64,000 nucleotides of DNA from an uncultured Collinsella sp. (GCA_902462065.1 CABQAK010000002.1:20750-84749), one strand, 5' to 3'; positions 1 through 8,505 are shown, counted from the first letter of the stretch. A program made the numbers and translations. The notes: generated by a model from the letters alone, not told the origin.

Positions 1-1589
1 ACGTGGTTGCCGTATGCCTCGGCAGCGGTCTCAAGATTGATGCCGCGCTCCTTGGCGGCCTTGGCCAGCGCGTTGGCGAGCAGGCCCGAGGTGCCGCCAC
101 CCTGGCAGAGCACGAGCACGCGCTTGCCGTTGAGGTCGCTGGCGGTCGTTGCCTCGGCAGCGGGTGCTGCAGAAGCGGCGGGGGCGTCGACCTTCACGGC
201 CTCGGCAGCAGCGCCAGCGGCAACGCTCTTGGCGTCGGCCTTGCCCTGGAAGGCATCGTTGAGCTTGGCGGCCTTCTCGGCGTTCTTGGCGGCGAGCTCC
301 TCCTGGGAGATCTCGGCCTCCTCGGCGCACTTCTGGGCGTCATAGGCACGGAAGAACGGGTAGTACAGAACGAAGTCGACGACCAGGATAAGGGCGAGCA
401 TCACAAAGGCGAGCGGCTGGAAGCCCAGGCCCATGATGGTGCCGATGGGGCCGGGGACGGTCCAGGGCAGGGTGTACATAAAGCCGTTCATGCCCAAGAA
501 GTCGATAAAGATCTTGAGGATCCAGATGTTGGCGATCGGGGCAAAGACAAACGGGACAAAGAAGACGGGGTTGAGCACGATGGGCGCGGCGAACAGCAGC
601 GGCTCGTTGACGGCAAAGCAGACCGGGACGATGGCAGCCTTACCGACGGCGCGCATCTCCTGAGACTTGGCCAGGAAGCAGAACATAAAGACCAGGACGA
701 GCGTGGCGCCGGTGCCGCCCATGCAGACGACGAAGTATTGGGCACCCTGGGTCAGGACAGCGGAAGCGTGCTGGCCAGCCTGGAACGCAGCCAGGTTGTC
801 GGTCATGTTGGCAACGAGGGCGGCGGCGATGGCGGGCTCGACGATCGAGGGGCCGTGGACGCCCACGAACCAGAAGAGGCTCATGGCGCCGTAGATCACA
901 GCGAGGCCGATGTAGCCGTCGGCAGCGGTGAACAGGGGCTGGAACACCTGGATGACGCCCTGGGCAAAGCAGAAGCCAAAAGCAGCGCGGAAGACGATGT
1001 CAAAAACCCAAAAGACGGTGATGCAGACGGAGAAGGGGATGATGTCCTTAAAGGTCTGCGAGATGTTGGGCGGAACCTGCTCGGGCATCTTGACGGTGAT
1101 GTTGCGCTTAATGAAGAACTTGTAGATGATGCCGGTCACAAACGCAGCGATGAAAGCGGTCAGCAGGCCCTTGGAACCAAGGTAGGTGGTGTTGAAACCG
1201 CTGGCAGCGTCCGTGGCGATGGTGTCGCTCGAAAGGAGCAAGAAGCCGATGATGGCCGCGCACATGCACGAGATGAAGTTGATCTGGTTGTTCTTGGGCA
1301 GATCGCGGTTCTGAGCGTCGACGAAGTGCTTGGCCGTGGTGGCGGCGCAGGCGATGGCCAGGATGCCCATGGAGTAGTTGTAGCACTTCCACAGGGCGTT
1401 GTTGATGTCATCGGGCCAGTAGAAACCCCAGATGTTGGGGACCGAGGCTACCAGGCAGAAGATGGACGAGAAGATGATGATGGGGATGACGGAGATAAAG
1501 CCGTCGCGGATCGCCTTGAGGTACTTGTTGCGGGCGATCGCGTTGAAAAAGGGCTGGCCCTTTTCGATGATGGCGATGAGTCGCTCCAT
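1..1589 (-). CDS. lacE: Lactose-specific PTS permease EIICB (3' end cut by window edge)
   Basis: Membrane permease that imports lactose and phosphorylates it to lactose-6-phosphate. I translated the minus strand from the ATG at 1589, preceded by AGGAGC at good spacing; 529 codons are visible before the window ends. The N-terminal about 420 residues are a polytopic EIIC domain. An Ala/Glu/Lys-rich linker follows, then a EIIB domain whose phosphorylation-site cysteine lies in VLVLCQGGGTSG (Cys495). Firmicute LacE proteins are about 570 residues, so roughly 40-60 residues lie outside the window. It is divergent from a LacI-type regulator, with two near-identical operators between them. The separate EIIA is at 3166. 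LacG is not visible and may lie further left. Confidence 0.93.
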   Translation of the reverse strand, partial: MERLIAIIEKGQPFFNAIARNKYLKAIRDGFISVIPIIIFSSIFCLVASVPNIWGFYWPDDINNALWKCYNYSMGILAIACAATTAKHFVDAQNRDLPKNNQINFISCMCAAIIGFLLLSSDTIATDAASGFNTTYLGSKGLLTAFIAAFVTGIIYKFFIKRNITVKMPEQVPPNISQTFKDIIPFSVCITVFWVFDIVFRAAFGFCFAQGVIQVFQPLFTAADGYIGLAVIYGAMSLFWFVGVHGPSIVEPAIAAALVANMTDNLAAFQAGQHASAVLTQGAQYFVVCMGGTGATLVLVFMFCFLAKSQEMRAVGKAAIVPVCFAVNEPLLFAAPIVLNPVFFVPFVFAPIANIWILKIFIDFLGMNGFMYTLPWTVPGPIGTIMGLGFQPLAFVMLALILVVDFVLYYPFFRAYDAQKCAEEAEISQEELAAKNAEKAAKLNDAFQGKADAKSVAAGAAAEAVKVDAPAASAAPAAEATTASDLNGKRVLVLCQGGGTSGLLANALAKAAKERGINLETAAEAYGNH

Positions 1590-1649
1590 GCAATGCTCCT
1601 AAGAGTCGGTGGGTTAGCAACGATGGTAGCTTTTGGCGTCCGGTTGCCA

Positions 1650-1670
1650 AAATGTTGACGTTGCCATTTT
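1650..1670. promoter_or_regulatory. Candidate LacI-family operator, copy 1
   Basis: The site fits AATGTTRACGTTGCCATT with an AACGTT core. A second copy, in the opposite orientation and differing at one internal base, lies at 1771-1789. Both are in the divergent lacE/lacI-type intergenic space, so one repressor could bridge them. An isolated AAACGTTT palindrome at 1735-1742 lies between. Confidence 0.6.
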
Positions 1671-1770
1671 GCGACACAAAAAAAGACGCGAACCGGTGGT
1701 TCCTGTGCCTGCGAACCGTCGATTCCTTACGCGTAAACGTTTGAGCCGCCCGGTGGCTCTGTGTTTGCAC

Positions 1771-1789
1771 AATGGCAACGTTAACATTT
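1771..1789. promoter_or_regulatory. Candidate LacI-family operator, copy 2
   Basis: Inverted copy of the site at 1650-1670, about 120 bp away. That spacing would suit looping repression of the lacE promoter and of the regulator's own promoter. Inferred from repetition and position only. Confidence 0.6.
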
Positions 1790-1823
1790 GGTCGACAAAA
1801 GCCGTTCGGGGAAGCAAAAATGT

Positions 1824-1835
1824 CGGTGAACGGTA
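1824..1835 (+). promoter_or_regulatory. CCGTGAACGGTA-type site
   Basis: CGGTGAACGGTA. One of eight matches or near matches to a 12-bp dyad in this window, all intergenic; this one is in the lacE/lacI-type divergent region. Confidence 0.45.
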
Positions 1836-1946
1836 GGTTTTGGGTGGTGAGCGTATGGTGGGGGAGGCGTTGGATATACTTGAAGGCGTTAAAAATGACT
1901 GCGCAAGGTGCCACCAATGGCATCGTTGACATAGAAAGATCGACCT

Positions 1947-2951
1947 ATGGCCGCTGTTAAAAAATCGGTATCCGTCAAAGACGTAGCGCGCCTCGCGGGC
2001 GTCTCGGAGCAGACGGTCTCGCGCACCGTGCACGATTCGCCCAGCGTGCGCCCCGAGACCAAGGAACGCGTGCGTGCCGCCATGCGCGAGCTGGGGTATC
2101 GCCCCAATTTTGCCGGTCGATCGCTGCGCCGTGGCAAGTTTAAGACCGTCGGTGTCGCCATGTTCAACATTACCGGTACTGGCAACCTCGACCGTATGGA
2201 GGGCTTTGCCGCCGCCGCCGATAAGCACGGCTACGCCATCACCCTCACTAAAGTAGATGGACATCCCTATACCCTCGAGAGCGCATCATCGCGTATGGGC
2301 GCGCTGCCGGTAGACGGCATGGTTGTGATCATGAACCGCATGCCGGCGGACTTTGGCACCTTTGAGCCGCTGCCCGGTATGCAGACGGTGCTCGTTACCA
2401 TGCTGGAGCACCCACTGTGCTCGACGGTCGATAACGATCAGCTCGATTGCTCACGCCAGGTTGTCGAGTACTTGCTGGGGCAGGGACACAAGACCGTGCA
2501 CTTTATCTCGTGTCCCGAGCGCTCGCTTTCGGGCATGCAGCGCGAGGAGGGGTGGCGCGAGACATTGCGCGCGCATGGCATTGAGCCACCGCGACTCGTT
2601 CGTGGCGATTGGACGGCACAGAGCGGGTATGCTGCCGGTCAGGCTCTGGCGGACGATCCGACCTGTACGGCTATTTATGCTTCCAACGACGCCATGGCCT
2701 ACGGCTGCATTCGCGGACTCGAGTCGCGCGGAAAGCACGTGCCCGAGGACGTGAGCGTGGTGGGTGTTGATGACAGTCTGGGCGACATCGTGCCCGATCG
2801 TCGCCTGGCCACTGTGCGCTTTGACAACAAGCGTGTCGGCATGTGGGCAGTCGATAAGATCGCCGGTGCCGAGGAGGTTGCGTCTGGCGTGGAGCACATG
2901 CTGATCCCCGGCGTGCTCGTAGAGGGCGATACGGTGCGCGATTTGCGTTAG
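1947..2951 (+). CDS. LacI/GalR-family transcriptional regulator
   Basis: Predicted repressor of the neighbouring lactose genes, 334 residues. An N-terminal LacI helix-turn-helix (VKDVARLAGVSEQTVSR, about residues 10-26) is followed by the hinge and a periplasmic-binding-protein-like sugar domain ending in the typical VPEDVSVVGVDDS motif. The start at 1947 has a weak GAAAG ribosome site. It is divergent from lacE and upstream of lacF. It is clearly paralogous to the regulator at 13378: both share the GDW.A.SGY.AG segment and the C-terminal TVRFD motif. The effector is unknown; galactose, lactose-6-phosphate or a tagatose phosphate are all possible. Confidence 0.9.
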   Translation: MAAVKKSVSVKDVARLAGVSEQTVSRTVHDSPSVRPETKERVRAAMRELGYRPNFAGRSLRRGKFKTVGVAMFNITGTGNLDRMEGFAAAADKHGYAITLTKVDGHPYTLESASSRMGALPVDGMVVIMNRMPADFGTFEPLPGMQTVLVTMLEHPLCSTVDNDQLDCSRQVVEYLLGQGHKTVHFISCPERSLSGMQREEGWRETLRAHGIEPPRLVRGDWTAQSGYAAGQALADDPTCTAIYASNDAMAYGCIRGLESRGKHVPEDVSVVGVDDSLGDIVPDRRLATVRFDNKRVGMWAVDKIAGAEEVASGVEHMLIPGVLVEGDTVRDLR

Positions 2952-3011
2952 GGTGCGGTCCTGTTTGGGTTTACGCTAATCATGTTTGATATTGTTCGAA
3001 ATGGTTTGGAA

Positions 3012-3023
3012 ACCGTTCACGGG
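3012..3023 (-). promoter_or_regulatory. CCGTGAACGGTA-type site upstream of lacF (copy 1)
   Basis: ACCGTTCACGGG on the plus strand; a tandem second copy starts 21 bp downstream. Both precede a plausible lacF promoter (TTGCAT, 17 bp, TGTTAT at about 3058-3086). Confidence 0.5.
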
Positions 3024-3032
3024 CGAAAAAAG

Positions 3033-3044
3033 ACCGTTCACGGC
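3033..3044 (-). promoter_or_regulatory. CCGTGAACGGTA-type site upstream of lacF (copy 2)
   Basis: ACCGTTCACGGC. The 21-bp offset from copy 1 is two helical turns, so both would be read from the same face of the DNA. It sits just upstream of the inferred lacF -35 box. Confidence 0.5.
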
Positions 3045-3165
3045 TCGAAATAACGGTTTGCATTGTTCCTTTTTGTTTGAATGTTATTGTTTCTGTCATA
3101 CACAGCGCAGCGCGTATGCCCGGACGCGATGCTCTCCGTTGGTTCATATGTGAAAGGAACGCAAT

Positions 3166-3504
3166 ATGGCAACCAAAGAAGAAATCTCGATGGTTGGATT
3201 CGAGATTGTCGCATACGCAGGTGACGCCCAGACCGATCTGCTTGCAGCGCTCGATGCTGCTCGCGAGGGTGACTTTGAGAAGGCCGAGCAGCTGCACAAG
3301 GATGCCAGCGATGCGCTCATCGGTGCCCACGACACGCAGACCAAGCTGCTTTCGCAGGAGGCCGGCGGTGGCGAGATGGAGATGACCTTCATCATGGCTC
3401 ACGCTCAGGATACCCTCATGACCACTATGATCCTGGAGAAGCAGGCCCGCTTTACCATCGATGCCTACAAGCGCATTGCCGAGCTCGAGGCCAAGCTCGC
3501 CTAA
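3166..3504 (+). CDS. lacF: Lactose-specific PTS EIIA
   Basis: Cytoplasmic phosphocarrier that passes phosphate from HPr to the EIIB domain of LacE. It has 112 residues, the size of lactose/cellobiose EIIA proteins. The active-site histidine is His79 in MAHAQDTLMTT, and the helical-bundle pattern starts at GFEIVAYAGDA. The ATG follows GAAAGGA at good spacing. It is separated from lacE by the LacI-type gene, unlike the lacFE order of Firmicutes, and ends at a strong terminator. Its two upstream regulatory dyads suggest control separate from the divergent lacE promoter. Confidence 0.93.
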   Translation: MATKEEISMVGFEIVAYAGDAQTDLLAALDAAREGDFEKAEQLHKDASDALIGAHDTQTKLLSQEAGGGEMEMTFIMAHAQDTLMTTMILEKQARFTIDAYKRIAELEAKLA

Positions 3505-3534
3505 CGAGTCCTCACAACCAAGTCCCCTTCCAAA

Positions 3535-3567
3535 AGCTCTGCCGCTACCCGCGGCAGGGCTTTTTCT
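3535..3567 (+). terminator. Rho-independent terminator after lacF
   Basis: Stem AGCTCTGCCGC with CGCGGCAGGGCT followed by TTTTTCT, 30 bp after the lacF stop. Confidence 0.85.
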
Positions 3568-3631
3568 GTTCTCCTCCAAGTTGTGGTGAAATAGGGACTG
3601 AATAGGGGCCGGCGGGCGGATAGTCATTGGA

Positions 3632-3678
3632 TAGTCATTGGGGACGTTCTTAAACGACTAGTCATTGGGGACAGTCTT
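3632..3678 (+). repeat. GGGGACAG-type repeat hairpin (family 3) with partial duplicate
   Basis: TAGTC and GACTA arms enclose CATTGGGGACGTTCTTAAAC, followed at once by a second TCATTGGGGACAGTCTT copy; an earlier ATAGTCATTGG duplicate precedes it. Same repeat type as at 42449 and 52860. The remainder of 3568-3765 shows nothing else. Confidence 0.55.
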
Positions 3679-3765
3679 GGCGCGCTCCGTTCGTCCTCCC
3701 GTTCGATTTTTGCTCGGTGGGTATACTTCCTTTCGCATTAAACGCCGGACTGAGGAGGTATCCAA

Positions 3766-4779
3766 ATGCCGGATAACGGGTCAATACAAAAAAGAGACGC
3801 GCACGAGATGGCTCATGGGCGTCCTGTCCAGATAACCGAGCACACGACGGTAACCGAGCTGCAGCCCAGTCTGTCCGATGTCGTGTGCGCAAACAAAAAG
3901 CTGCAGATTGGCTTTATCGTTGCGCTCGTGGTCCTGGCGCTGCTGTCGGGCTTTGTAGCTCGTCCGCATTTCGCCGATACCAAAACTTGGGACTCCACCA
4001 TCGAGGTCATCGACCAAAAGAAGGGTAACGTACTGGCGCTCACGGCTTCATGCGTGGCGCTGTCTGCGGGCATTACCGCGCTGCCGGGTGATACGGGAAC
4101 GCCGGTTGCCGAGCAGCTCGCGCAGCTTTCAGGCAACCTTGGTATCGTGCTTGCCGTGCTCTACCTAGAGAAATACCTGCTAACCATTTTGTGGTCGGTT
4201 GGCCTGGGCATCTTAATCCCGTTTGCGTTGGTGCTCTTTGCGGTGTCGCTCGGCATTCACGGGCGCTGGAGCACGAGCGCCGTCCTGCGCCGCGTGGCGA
4301 CTCGCGTGTTGGTGGTCGCCATGATCGGCATGGCGTTGGTACCTGCAAGCGTATGGGTGTCGCAGAAGGTCGACGAAACGTATCGCGTTAGCATCGAGGC
4401 GGCCGAGCAAAAGGCGGCCGACGCTGCGAGTGCGGCAGATAGCGATAGCTCCAAAACAAGCAAGAAAAAGACCGAGGCCACGGAGTCCAAGAATGTGCTT
4501 GAGCAGCTTGCCGACGGGGCCTCGAGCCTGGTCACGTCGGTAACCAGTGGTGCCAAGCAGATGACCGACGAGATCGTGCACCAGGTGACCGACCTTATCG
4601 AAGGCGTCATCGTGATGATCGTGACTTCGTGCGTTATCCCGCTGCTGGTGCTCGTGGCGTTTCTGTGGCTGGGCCACACCCTGCTGGGGATCGATATCTC
4701 CGGCCCGGCGAACTATTTGACGGGCCGCTTTCTGAGCGCTCCTTCCAAGCACGCCAAAAAGGGCGGGCAGTCCGAGTAG
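3766..4779 (+). CDS. Membrane protein of unknown function
   Basis: I do not recognise the family. The 337-residue product starts at an ATG behind a strong GAGGAGG site. It has a hydrophilic N-terminus, a membrane segment near residues 45-65, a pair around 125-160, another around 182-202, and a C-terminal one at about 285-310. Between the last two lies a charged Ala/Lys/Glu/Ser region followed by an amphipathic helix. There is no enzyme motif. It lies between lacF and lacA on the same strand but has its own upstream spacer and downstream terminator, so it may not be a sugar gene. Confidence 0.75.
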   Translation: MPDNGSIQKRDAHEMAHGRPVQITEHTTVTELQPSLSDVVCANKKLQIGFIVALVVLALLSGFVARPHFADTKTWDSTIEVIDQKKGNVLALTASCVALSAGITALPGDTGTPVAEQLAQLSGNLGIVLAVLYLEKYLLTILWSVGLGILIPFALVLFAVSLGIHGRWSTSAVLRRVATRVLVVAMIGMALVPASVWVSQKVDETYRVSIEAAEQKAADAASAADSDSSKTSKKKTEATESKNVLEQLADGASSLVTSVTSGAKQMTDEIVHQVTDLIEGVIVMIVTSCVIPLLVLVAFLWLGHTLLGIDISGPANYLTGRFLSAPSKHAKKGGQSE

Positions 4780-4813
4780 CTAAAACAGCTGTATATACCG
4801 GGGAATACCGCCG

Positions 4814-4850
4814 AAGGGCGGCCGAGACACGTTCTCGGCCGCCCTTTTGT
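4814..4850 (+). terminator. Rho-independent terminator
   Basis: Perfect 12-bp stem GGGCGGCCGAGA / TCTCGGCCGCCC followed by TTTTGTTT, after the membrane-protein gene. Confidence 0.85.
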
Positions 4851-4904
4851 TTGTTGAACACATGGTCGCTGCGTCCGCGCCCGGCTCAAACGGTCAGCAA
4901 ACAC

Positions 4905-4916
4905 CTGTGAACGGTA
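4905..4916 (+). promoter_or_regulatory. CCGTGAACGGTA-type site upstream of lacA
   Basis: CTGTGAACGGTA, 171 bp before lacA and directly adjoining the TTTGTTC/GAACAAA inverted repeat. Confidence 0.5.
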
Positions 4917-4993
4917 TTTGTTCAAAAAAGAACAAAGATAAACAAATAGTTGTTGCAGTTACTGTTCGAATGTGTTCAAATAAACATGAACAG
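4917..4993. promoter_or_regulatory. lacAB control region with GAACA inverted repeats
   Basis: TTTGTTC at 4917-4923 mirrors GAACAAA at 4930-4936. A second pair, ACTGTTC near 4961 and GAACAGT ending near 4994, encloses another TGTTCAAATAAACATGAACA dyad. ATAAACAAAT-like stretches recall the repeated TGTTT half-sites used by DeoR-type LacR repressors, and a DeoR gene is at 15766. The link is inference. Confidence 0.45.
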
Positions 4994-5086
4994 TGAAGAA
5001 CCGCACATTCAGATGCCCGGACCTGAACGCGATTCAACACTTCCAAACAGAAACTACGCACCTGCGTATCTCTCAAGGAGGATGTC

Positions 5087-5515
5087 ATGAGGGTTGTAAT
5101 CGCTTCCGATGCCGACGGTATGTCGATGAAGGAGTCCATCAAGGAGATGCTCATCGCCGACGGTCACGAGGTCGTCGACTATTCCGAGACCCCTGCCGCG
5201 GACTTTGTCGATTCCGCGACCGCCGTTGCCAAGGACCTGCTGGAGCACAAGGATTCCCAGGGCTTCGCATTCGATAAGTACGGCGTCGGCTCCTATATGG
5301 CCGCCGTCAAGATTAAGGGCATGGTCGTCGCCAACATTTCCGACGAGCGTTCCGCCTACATGACCCGCGAGCACAACGGCTCGCGCATGGTCACCATGGG
5401 CCCGGGCGTTGTGGGCACCGAGGTCGCCAAGAAGATCGCCCGCGAGTTCCTGCGCGCCCAGTACGCCGGCGGCCGTCACCAGATCCGTGTCGACATGCTC
5501 AACAAGATGGCCTAA
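5087..5515 (+). CDS. lacA: Galactose-6-phosphate isomerase subunit LacA
   Basis: With LacB it converts galactose-6-phosphate to tagatose-6-phosphate, the first step after hydrolysis of lactose-6-phosphate. The 142-residue product belongs to the RpiB/LacA/LacB fold, starts MRVVIASDADG and ends with the LacA signature GGRHQIRVDMLNKM. The DERSAYMTREHNGSRM segment is also typical of LacA. The ATG follows AAGGAGG. lacB follows after 63 bp, so the two are probably one transcript. Confidence 0.95.
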   Translation: MRVVIASDADGMSMKESIKEMLIADGHEVVDYSETPAADFVDSATAVAKDLLEHKDSQGFAFDKYGVGSYMAAVKIKGMVVANISDERSAYMTREHNGSRMVTMGPGVVGTEVAKKIAREFLRAQYAGGRHQIRVDMLNKMA

Positions 5516-5578
5516 CGAGAGCCACCGAGAACTCGAACTTCTACCTCAACTTGTGAATTCAGACGAAAGGACGTTCTG

Positions 5579-6103
5579 ATGAAGAAGACCATCGCAATCG
5601 GTTGCGACCATATCGTTACGGACGAGAAGATCTATCTGGCCGACCGCCTGGAGCAGGCTGGCTACAAGGTGCTCGACTGCGGTACCTACAGCCACACCCG
5701 TACGCACTATCCCATCTACGGTAAGGCCGTGGGCGAGGCTGTTGCCAGCGGCAAGGCCGACTTTGGCGTGGCCCTGTGCGGCACCGGCATCGGCATCACC
5801 AACGCCGTCAACAAGGTTCCCGGCGCCCGCTGCGCCCTGGTTCGCGACATGACCTCTGCCCTGTATGCCCGTCGCGAGCTCAACGCCAACATCGTGGGCT
5901 TTGGCGGCAAGATTACCGGCGAGTTCCTGATGGCCGATATCATGCTTGCCTTCCTGGAGGAGCCCTACGAGAAGACCCCCGAGCACGATGCCCTGATCGC
6001 CAAGATCGATGCCTGCAATAAGGCCGACGCCGAGGCTCAGGCTGACCCGCACTTCTTTGACGAGTTCCTCGAGAAGTGGGACCGCGGCGAATACCACGAC
6101 TAA
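5579..6103 (+). CDS. lacB: Galactose-6-phosphate isomerase subunit LacB
   Basis: Partner of LacA in the isomerase. The 174 residues begin [17 protein letters not shown], carry the [16 protein letters not shown] catalytic/anion loop of the RpiB fold, and end with the aromatic, acidic tail usual for LacB. The ATG follows GAAAGGACG. A structured repeat (family 2) starts within five bases of the stop codon. Confidence 0.95.
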   Translation: MKKTIAIGCDHIVTDEKIYLADRLEQAGYKVLDCGTYSHTRTHYPIYGKAVGEAVASGKADFGVALCGTGIGITNAVNKVPGARCALVRDMTSALYARRELNANIVGFGGKITGEFLMADIMLAFLEEPYEKTPEHDALIAKIDACNKADAEAQADPHFFDEFLEKWDRGEYHD

Positions 6104-6107
6104 TTAA

Positions 6108-6260
6108 GTTCCGGCGTTCTGCCGAACGCCGGACCGGTCGACGCTGCGCGGCGCTCAGGCACCCCATCTCGCCGCTCAAACCGTCGCTCGCGTACATGAA
6201 GTACGCGTCGCTCCTCTTTCGCGGCGACCTGGGGCACCTGAGCGCCGCTCGCTGACGTTG
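6108..6260 (+). repeat. Family 2 multi-helix 3' element after lacB
   Basis: A first hairpin CCGGCGTTC-tgcc-GAACGCCGG is followed by the conserved linker GTCGACGCTGCGC. An outer stem GGCGCTCAGG/CCTGAGCGCC encloses a middle helix TCGCCGC/GCGGCGA and an apical GCGTAC/GTACGC stem, with CTCCTCTTTC on the 3' side. The conserved GCTCGCTGACGTT follows the outer stem. It lies on the sense strand of lacB. The rest of the gap (6261-6480) shows no gene or clear signal. Confidence 0.8.
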
Positions 6261-6480
6261 GGGGTACCTGCAGGGTTACCGCTGTTGTTGCGAAGCGTTC
6301 TGGTACGGCGAGCAGCTCCGATAACACGTTTGCTTGCTTGGCTTGAGTGCTTCGCTCTTGGCGGTACCCGGCATTCTGCAGCTTTTCAATTGACGGCTCG
6401 CGTTTCTGTGAGGGGGCGCGGGCCGGTTTTCTATCAGCCCTATTGACTTGGCGGGCTGTCGTAAGAAAGGGAAGGCTCCT

Positions 6481-7362
6481 ATGGAGTTTATTCTTGATAA
6501 CGGTTCTATTCGTGTGGCGCTGAGCACGGCTGGCGGATCGTTCACCTCGATTAAAGCCAACGGTCGCGAGTACCTGTGGCAGGGCGATCCTTCGGTCTGG
6601 TCGGGGCAGGCGCCCATTTGCTTCCCGATCTGCGGCGGCCTTCGTGAGGGCCGCGCGATGACCATGGGCGGACACGAGGTCAAGCTTGCCCGCCACGGCT
6701 TTGCGCGCAAGCAGGAGTGGAAGCTCGAGGAGCAGAGTGACAACATGGTTGCGCTGAGCCTAAGCTCTACCGACCATGCCGAGTTGCTCGAGCAGTACCC
6801 GTATCCGTTTAAGATCGTTGCTCGTTACACGATCGATTCGGAAAAGGTGGCCGTGTCGTACGAGGTGACCAATGAGGGCACCGAGGACATGCCGTTCTTT
6901 GTGGGCGGTCACCCCGGCTTTAAGTGCCCGCTCGACGAGGGCGAGTCCTATGACGACTACGAGCTCCGTTTTGAGCAGCGTGAGGCCACCGAGCTCTGCA
7001 CTGCCGTTCCCTCGACGGGCTTGATTGATGTTGAGCATCGCAGCAAGAACCCCATGATCGGCCAGAACCTGCCGCTTACCCACGAACTCTTTGACTTCGC
7101 GGAGACCATCTTCGACGTGCTCGAGAGCCGCGTGGTTACGCTGACCAAGAAAACCGAGGACAAGGGCGTGCGCCTGACGTTCCCCGATATGCCGTACCTG
7201 ATTGTGTGGAGCAAGCCCGAGGGCGACTTTGTGGCTGTTGAGCCGTGGGGCGGCCTGTCCACCTGCTCCGACGAGGACGATATTCTTGAGCACAAGCGTG
7301 GCTGCCTGGTGGCCAAGCCGGGAGAGACCGTCACCCGCGGCTTTGAGATCGAGATCCTTTAA
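6481..7362 (+). CDS. lacX: Aldose 1-epimerase family protein, LacX type
   Basis: Predicted sugar mutarotase, 293 residues, of the LacX branch of the galactose mutarotase-like superfamily, usually found at the end of lactose/tagatose-6-phosphate operons. The ATG at 6481 follows GGGAAGG and gives the typical start MEFILDNGSIRVALSTAGGS. A histidine in FFVGGHPGFKCPL and the final VAVEPWGG segment fit the family. It lies between lacB and lacC, which supports a role in the same pathway. The natural substrate of LacX proteins is not firmly known. Confidence 0.85.
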   Translation: MEFILDNGSIRVALSTAGGSFTSIKANGREYLWQGDPSVWSGQAPICFPICGGLREGRAMTMGGHEVKLARHGFARKQEWKLEEQSDNMVALSLSSTDHAELLEQYPYPFKIVARYTIDSEKVAVSYEVTNEGTEDMPFFVGGHPGFKCPLDEGESYDDYELRFEQREATELCTAVPSTGLIDVEHRSKNPMIGQNLPLTHELFDFAETIFDVLESRVVTLTKKTEDKGVRLTFPDMPYLIVWSKPEGDFVAVEPWGGLSTCSDEDDILEHKRGCLVAKPGETVTRGFEIEIL

Positions 7363-7415
7363 CGAGTTATCGTATGTTTGGGGCGGGTCATGCCGTCCCG
7401 GAACAGGAGTTCAAC

Positions 7416-8351
7416 ATGATTCTAACCGTTACCATGAACCCGTCGATTGATACGCGTTATCAGCTCGACAAGCTGATCATCGACGATGTTAACCGTGTGA
7501 CGCCCGAAAAGACCGCTGGCGGCAAGGGCCTCAACGTGAGCCGTGTGCTGCTGCAGTTGGGCGACGATGTGCTCGCGACCGGTCTGCTCGGCGGCCACAT
7601 GGGTGCCTATATGGCCGAGCTTATGGATGCCGACGGCGTCAAGAACGACTTTGTGCCCATCGCCGGCGAGACGCGCATTTGCCTGAATATTCTGCACGAG
7701 GGTAATCAGACCGAGCTGCTGGAGAGCGGCCCGCAGATCGCCCCGGCCGAGCTCGAGGCCTTTACGGCCAAGTTCGCCGAGCTTGCAGCGAAGGCGGACG
7801 TTGTGACGCTTTCGGGCTCGCTGCCGCGTGGCGTCGATGCCGGCTACTATGCCGAGCTCGTCAAGATCGCCGAGGAGGCGGGCGCCAAGGTGCTGCTCGA
7901 CACCTCGGGTGCATCGCTGGAGGCCGCGCTGGAGTCCGACGCAAAGCCTGAGCTCGTAAAGCCCAATCTGACCGAGATTAACGGCCTGCTGGGTACGTCC
8001 TTTACGACCGATGATGTCGATGCCCTGCGCGAGGCGCTTGCCGCCGATGACCGTTTTGCCGGTATCCCCTGGGTTGTCGTTTCGATGGGCGCTGCCGGTT
8101 CGGTGGGCTTCCATGAGGGCCGCGCGTTCCGCGCCAAGACGCCCGCGATTGCGGCTGTGAACGCGACGGGTTCCGGTGACTCGACCATCGCCGGTTTTGC
8201 GCATGCCATTGCTGCTGGTGCCGACGACGTCACGGTGCTCAAGACCGCCAATACCTGCGGCAAGCTCAACGCCATGGATCCCAAGACGGGCCACCTGGTC
8301 ATGGACCGCTGGGACGAGATCTACAACAACGTTGAAGTTACGGAGCTTTAA
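7416..8351 (+). CDS. lacC: Tagatose-6-phosphate kinase
   Basis: Phosphorylates tagatose-6-phosphate to tagatose-1,6-bisphosphate. The 311-residue product belongs to the PfkB/1-phosphofructokinase family: MILTVTMNPSID start, TAGGKGLNVSRVL substrate loop, and the C-terminal ATP/catalytic motif NATGSGDSTIAGF with the catalytic Asp. I chose the ATG at 7416 (GGAACAGGAG site) over an upstream in-frame codon at 7374. 1-Phosphofructokinase is the main alternative, but the neighbours lacA, lacB and lacX favour LacC. A family 2 element follows the stop immediately. Confidence 0.88.
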   Translation: MILTVTMNPSIDTRYQLDKLIIDDVNRVTPEKTAGGKGLNVSRVLLQLGDDVLATGLLGGHMGAYMAELMDADGVKNDFVPIAGETRICLNILHEGNQTELLESGPQIAPAELEAFTAKFAELAAKADVVTLSGSLPRGVDAGYYAELVKIAEEAGAKVLLDTSGASLEAALESDAKPELVKPNLTEINGLLGTSFTTDDVDALREALAADDRFAGIPWVVVSMGAAGSVGFHEGRAFRAKTPAIAAVNATGSGDSTIAGFAHAIAAGADDVTVLKTANTCGKLNAMDPKTGHLVMDRWDEIYNNVEVTEL

Positions 8352-8352
8352 A

Positions 8353-8505
8353 GTTACGGCGTTTTACCAAACGCCGTAACCGCTCGACGCTGCGCGGGCC
8401 GCATTTGGACAATCTGACGTTCAACTTCAAGGGCGCGACCAGAAGGTCAGCGCCCTTTCGTTTCGCGTCACCTTGTCTCAAATGCGGCCCGCTCGCTGTC
8501 GTTGC
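8353..8505 (+). repeat. Family 2 multi-helix 3' element after lacC
   Basis: First hairpin TTACGGCGTTT-tacc-AAACGCCGTAA, linker CGCTCGACGCTGCGC, outer stem GGGCCGCATTTG/CAAATGCGGCCC, middle helix TGACG/CGTCA, and an apical stem AGGGCGC/GCGCCCT. From the linker onward it is almost identical to the copy after aroG 34 kb away, differing at a few positions only, while the leading hairpin differs. Confidence 0.8.

Noticed and set aside
3..1658. Very long plus-strand reading frame over the first 1.6 kb
   Set aside because: It is the antisense of lacE; its product is low-complexity Gly/Asp/Val/Leu-rich, while the minus strand gives a clean LacE with EIIB active site.
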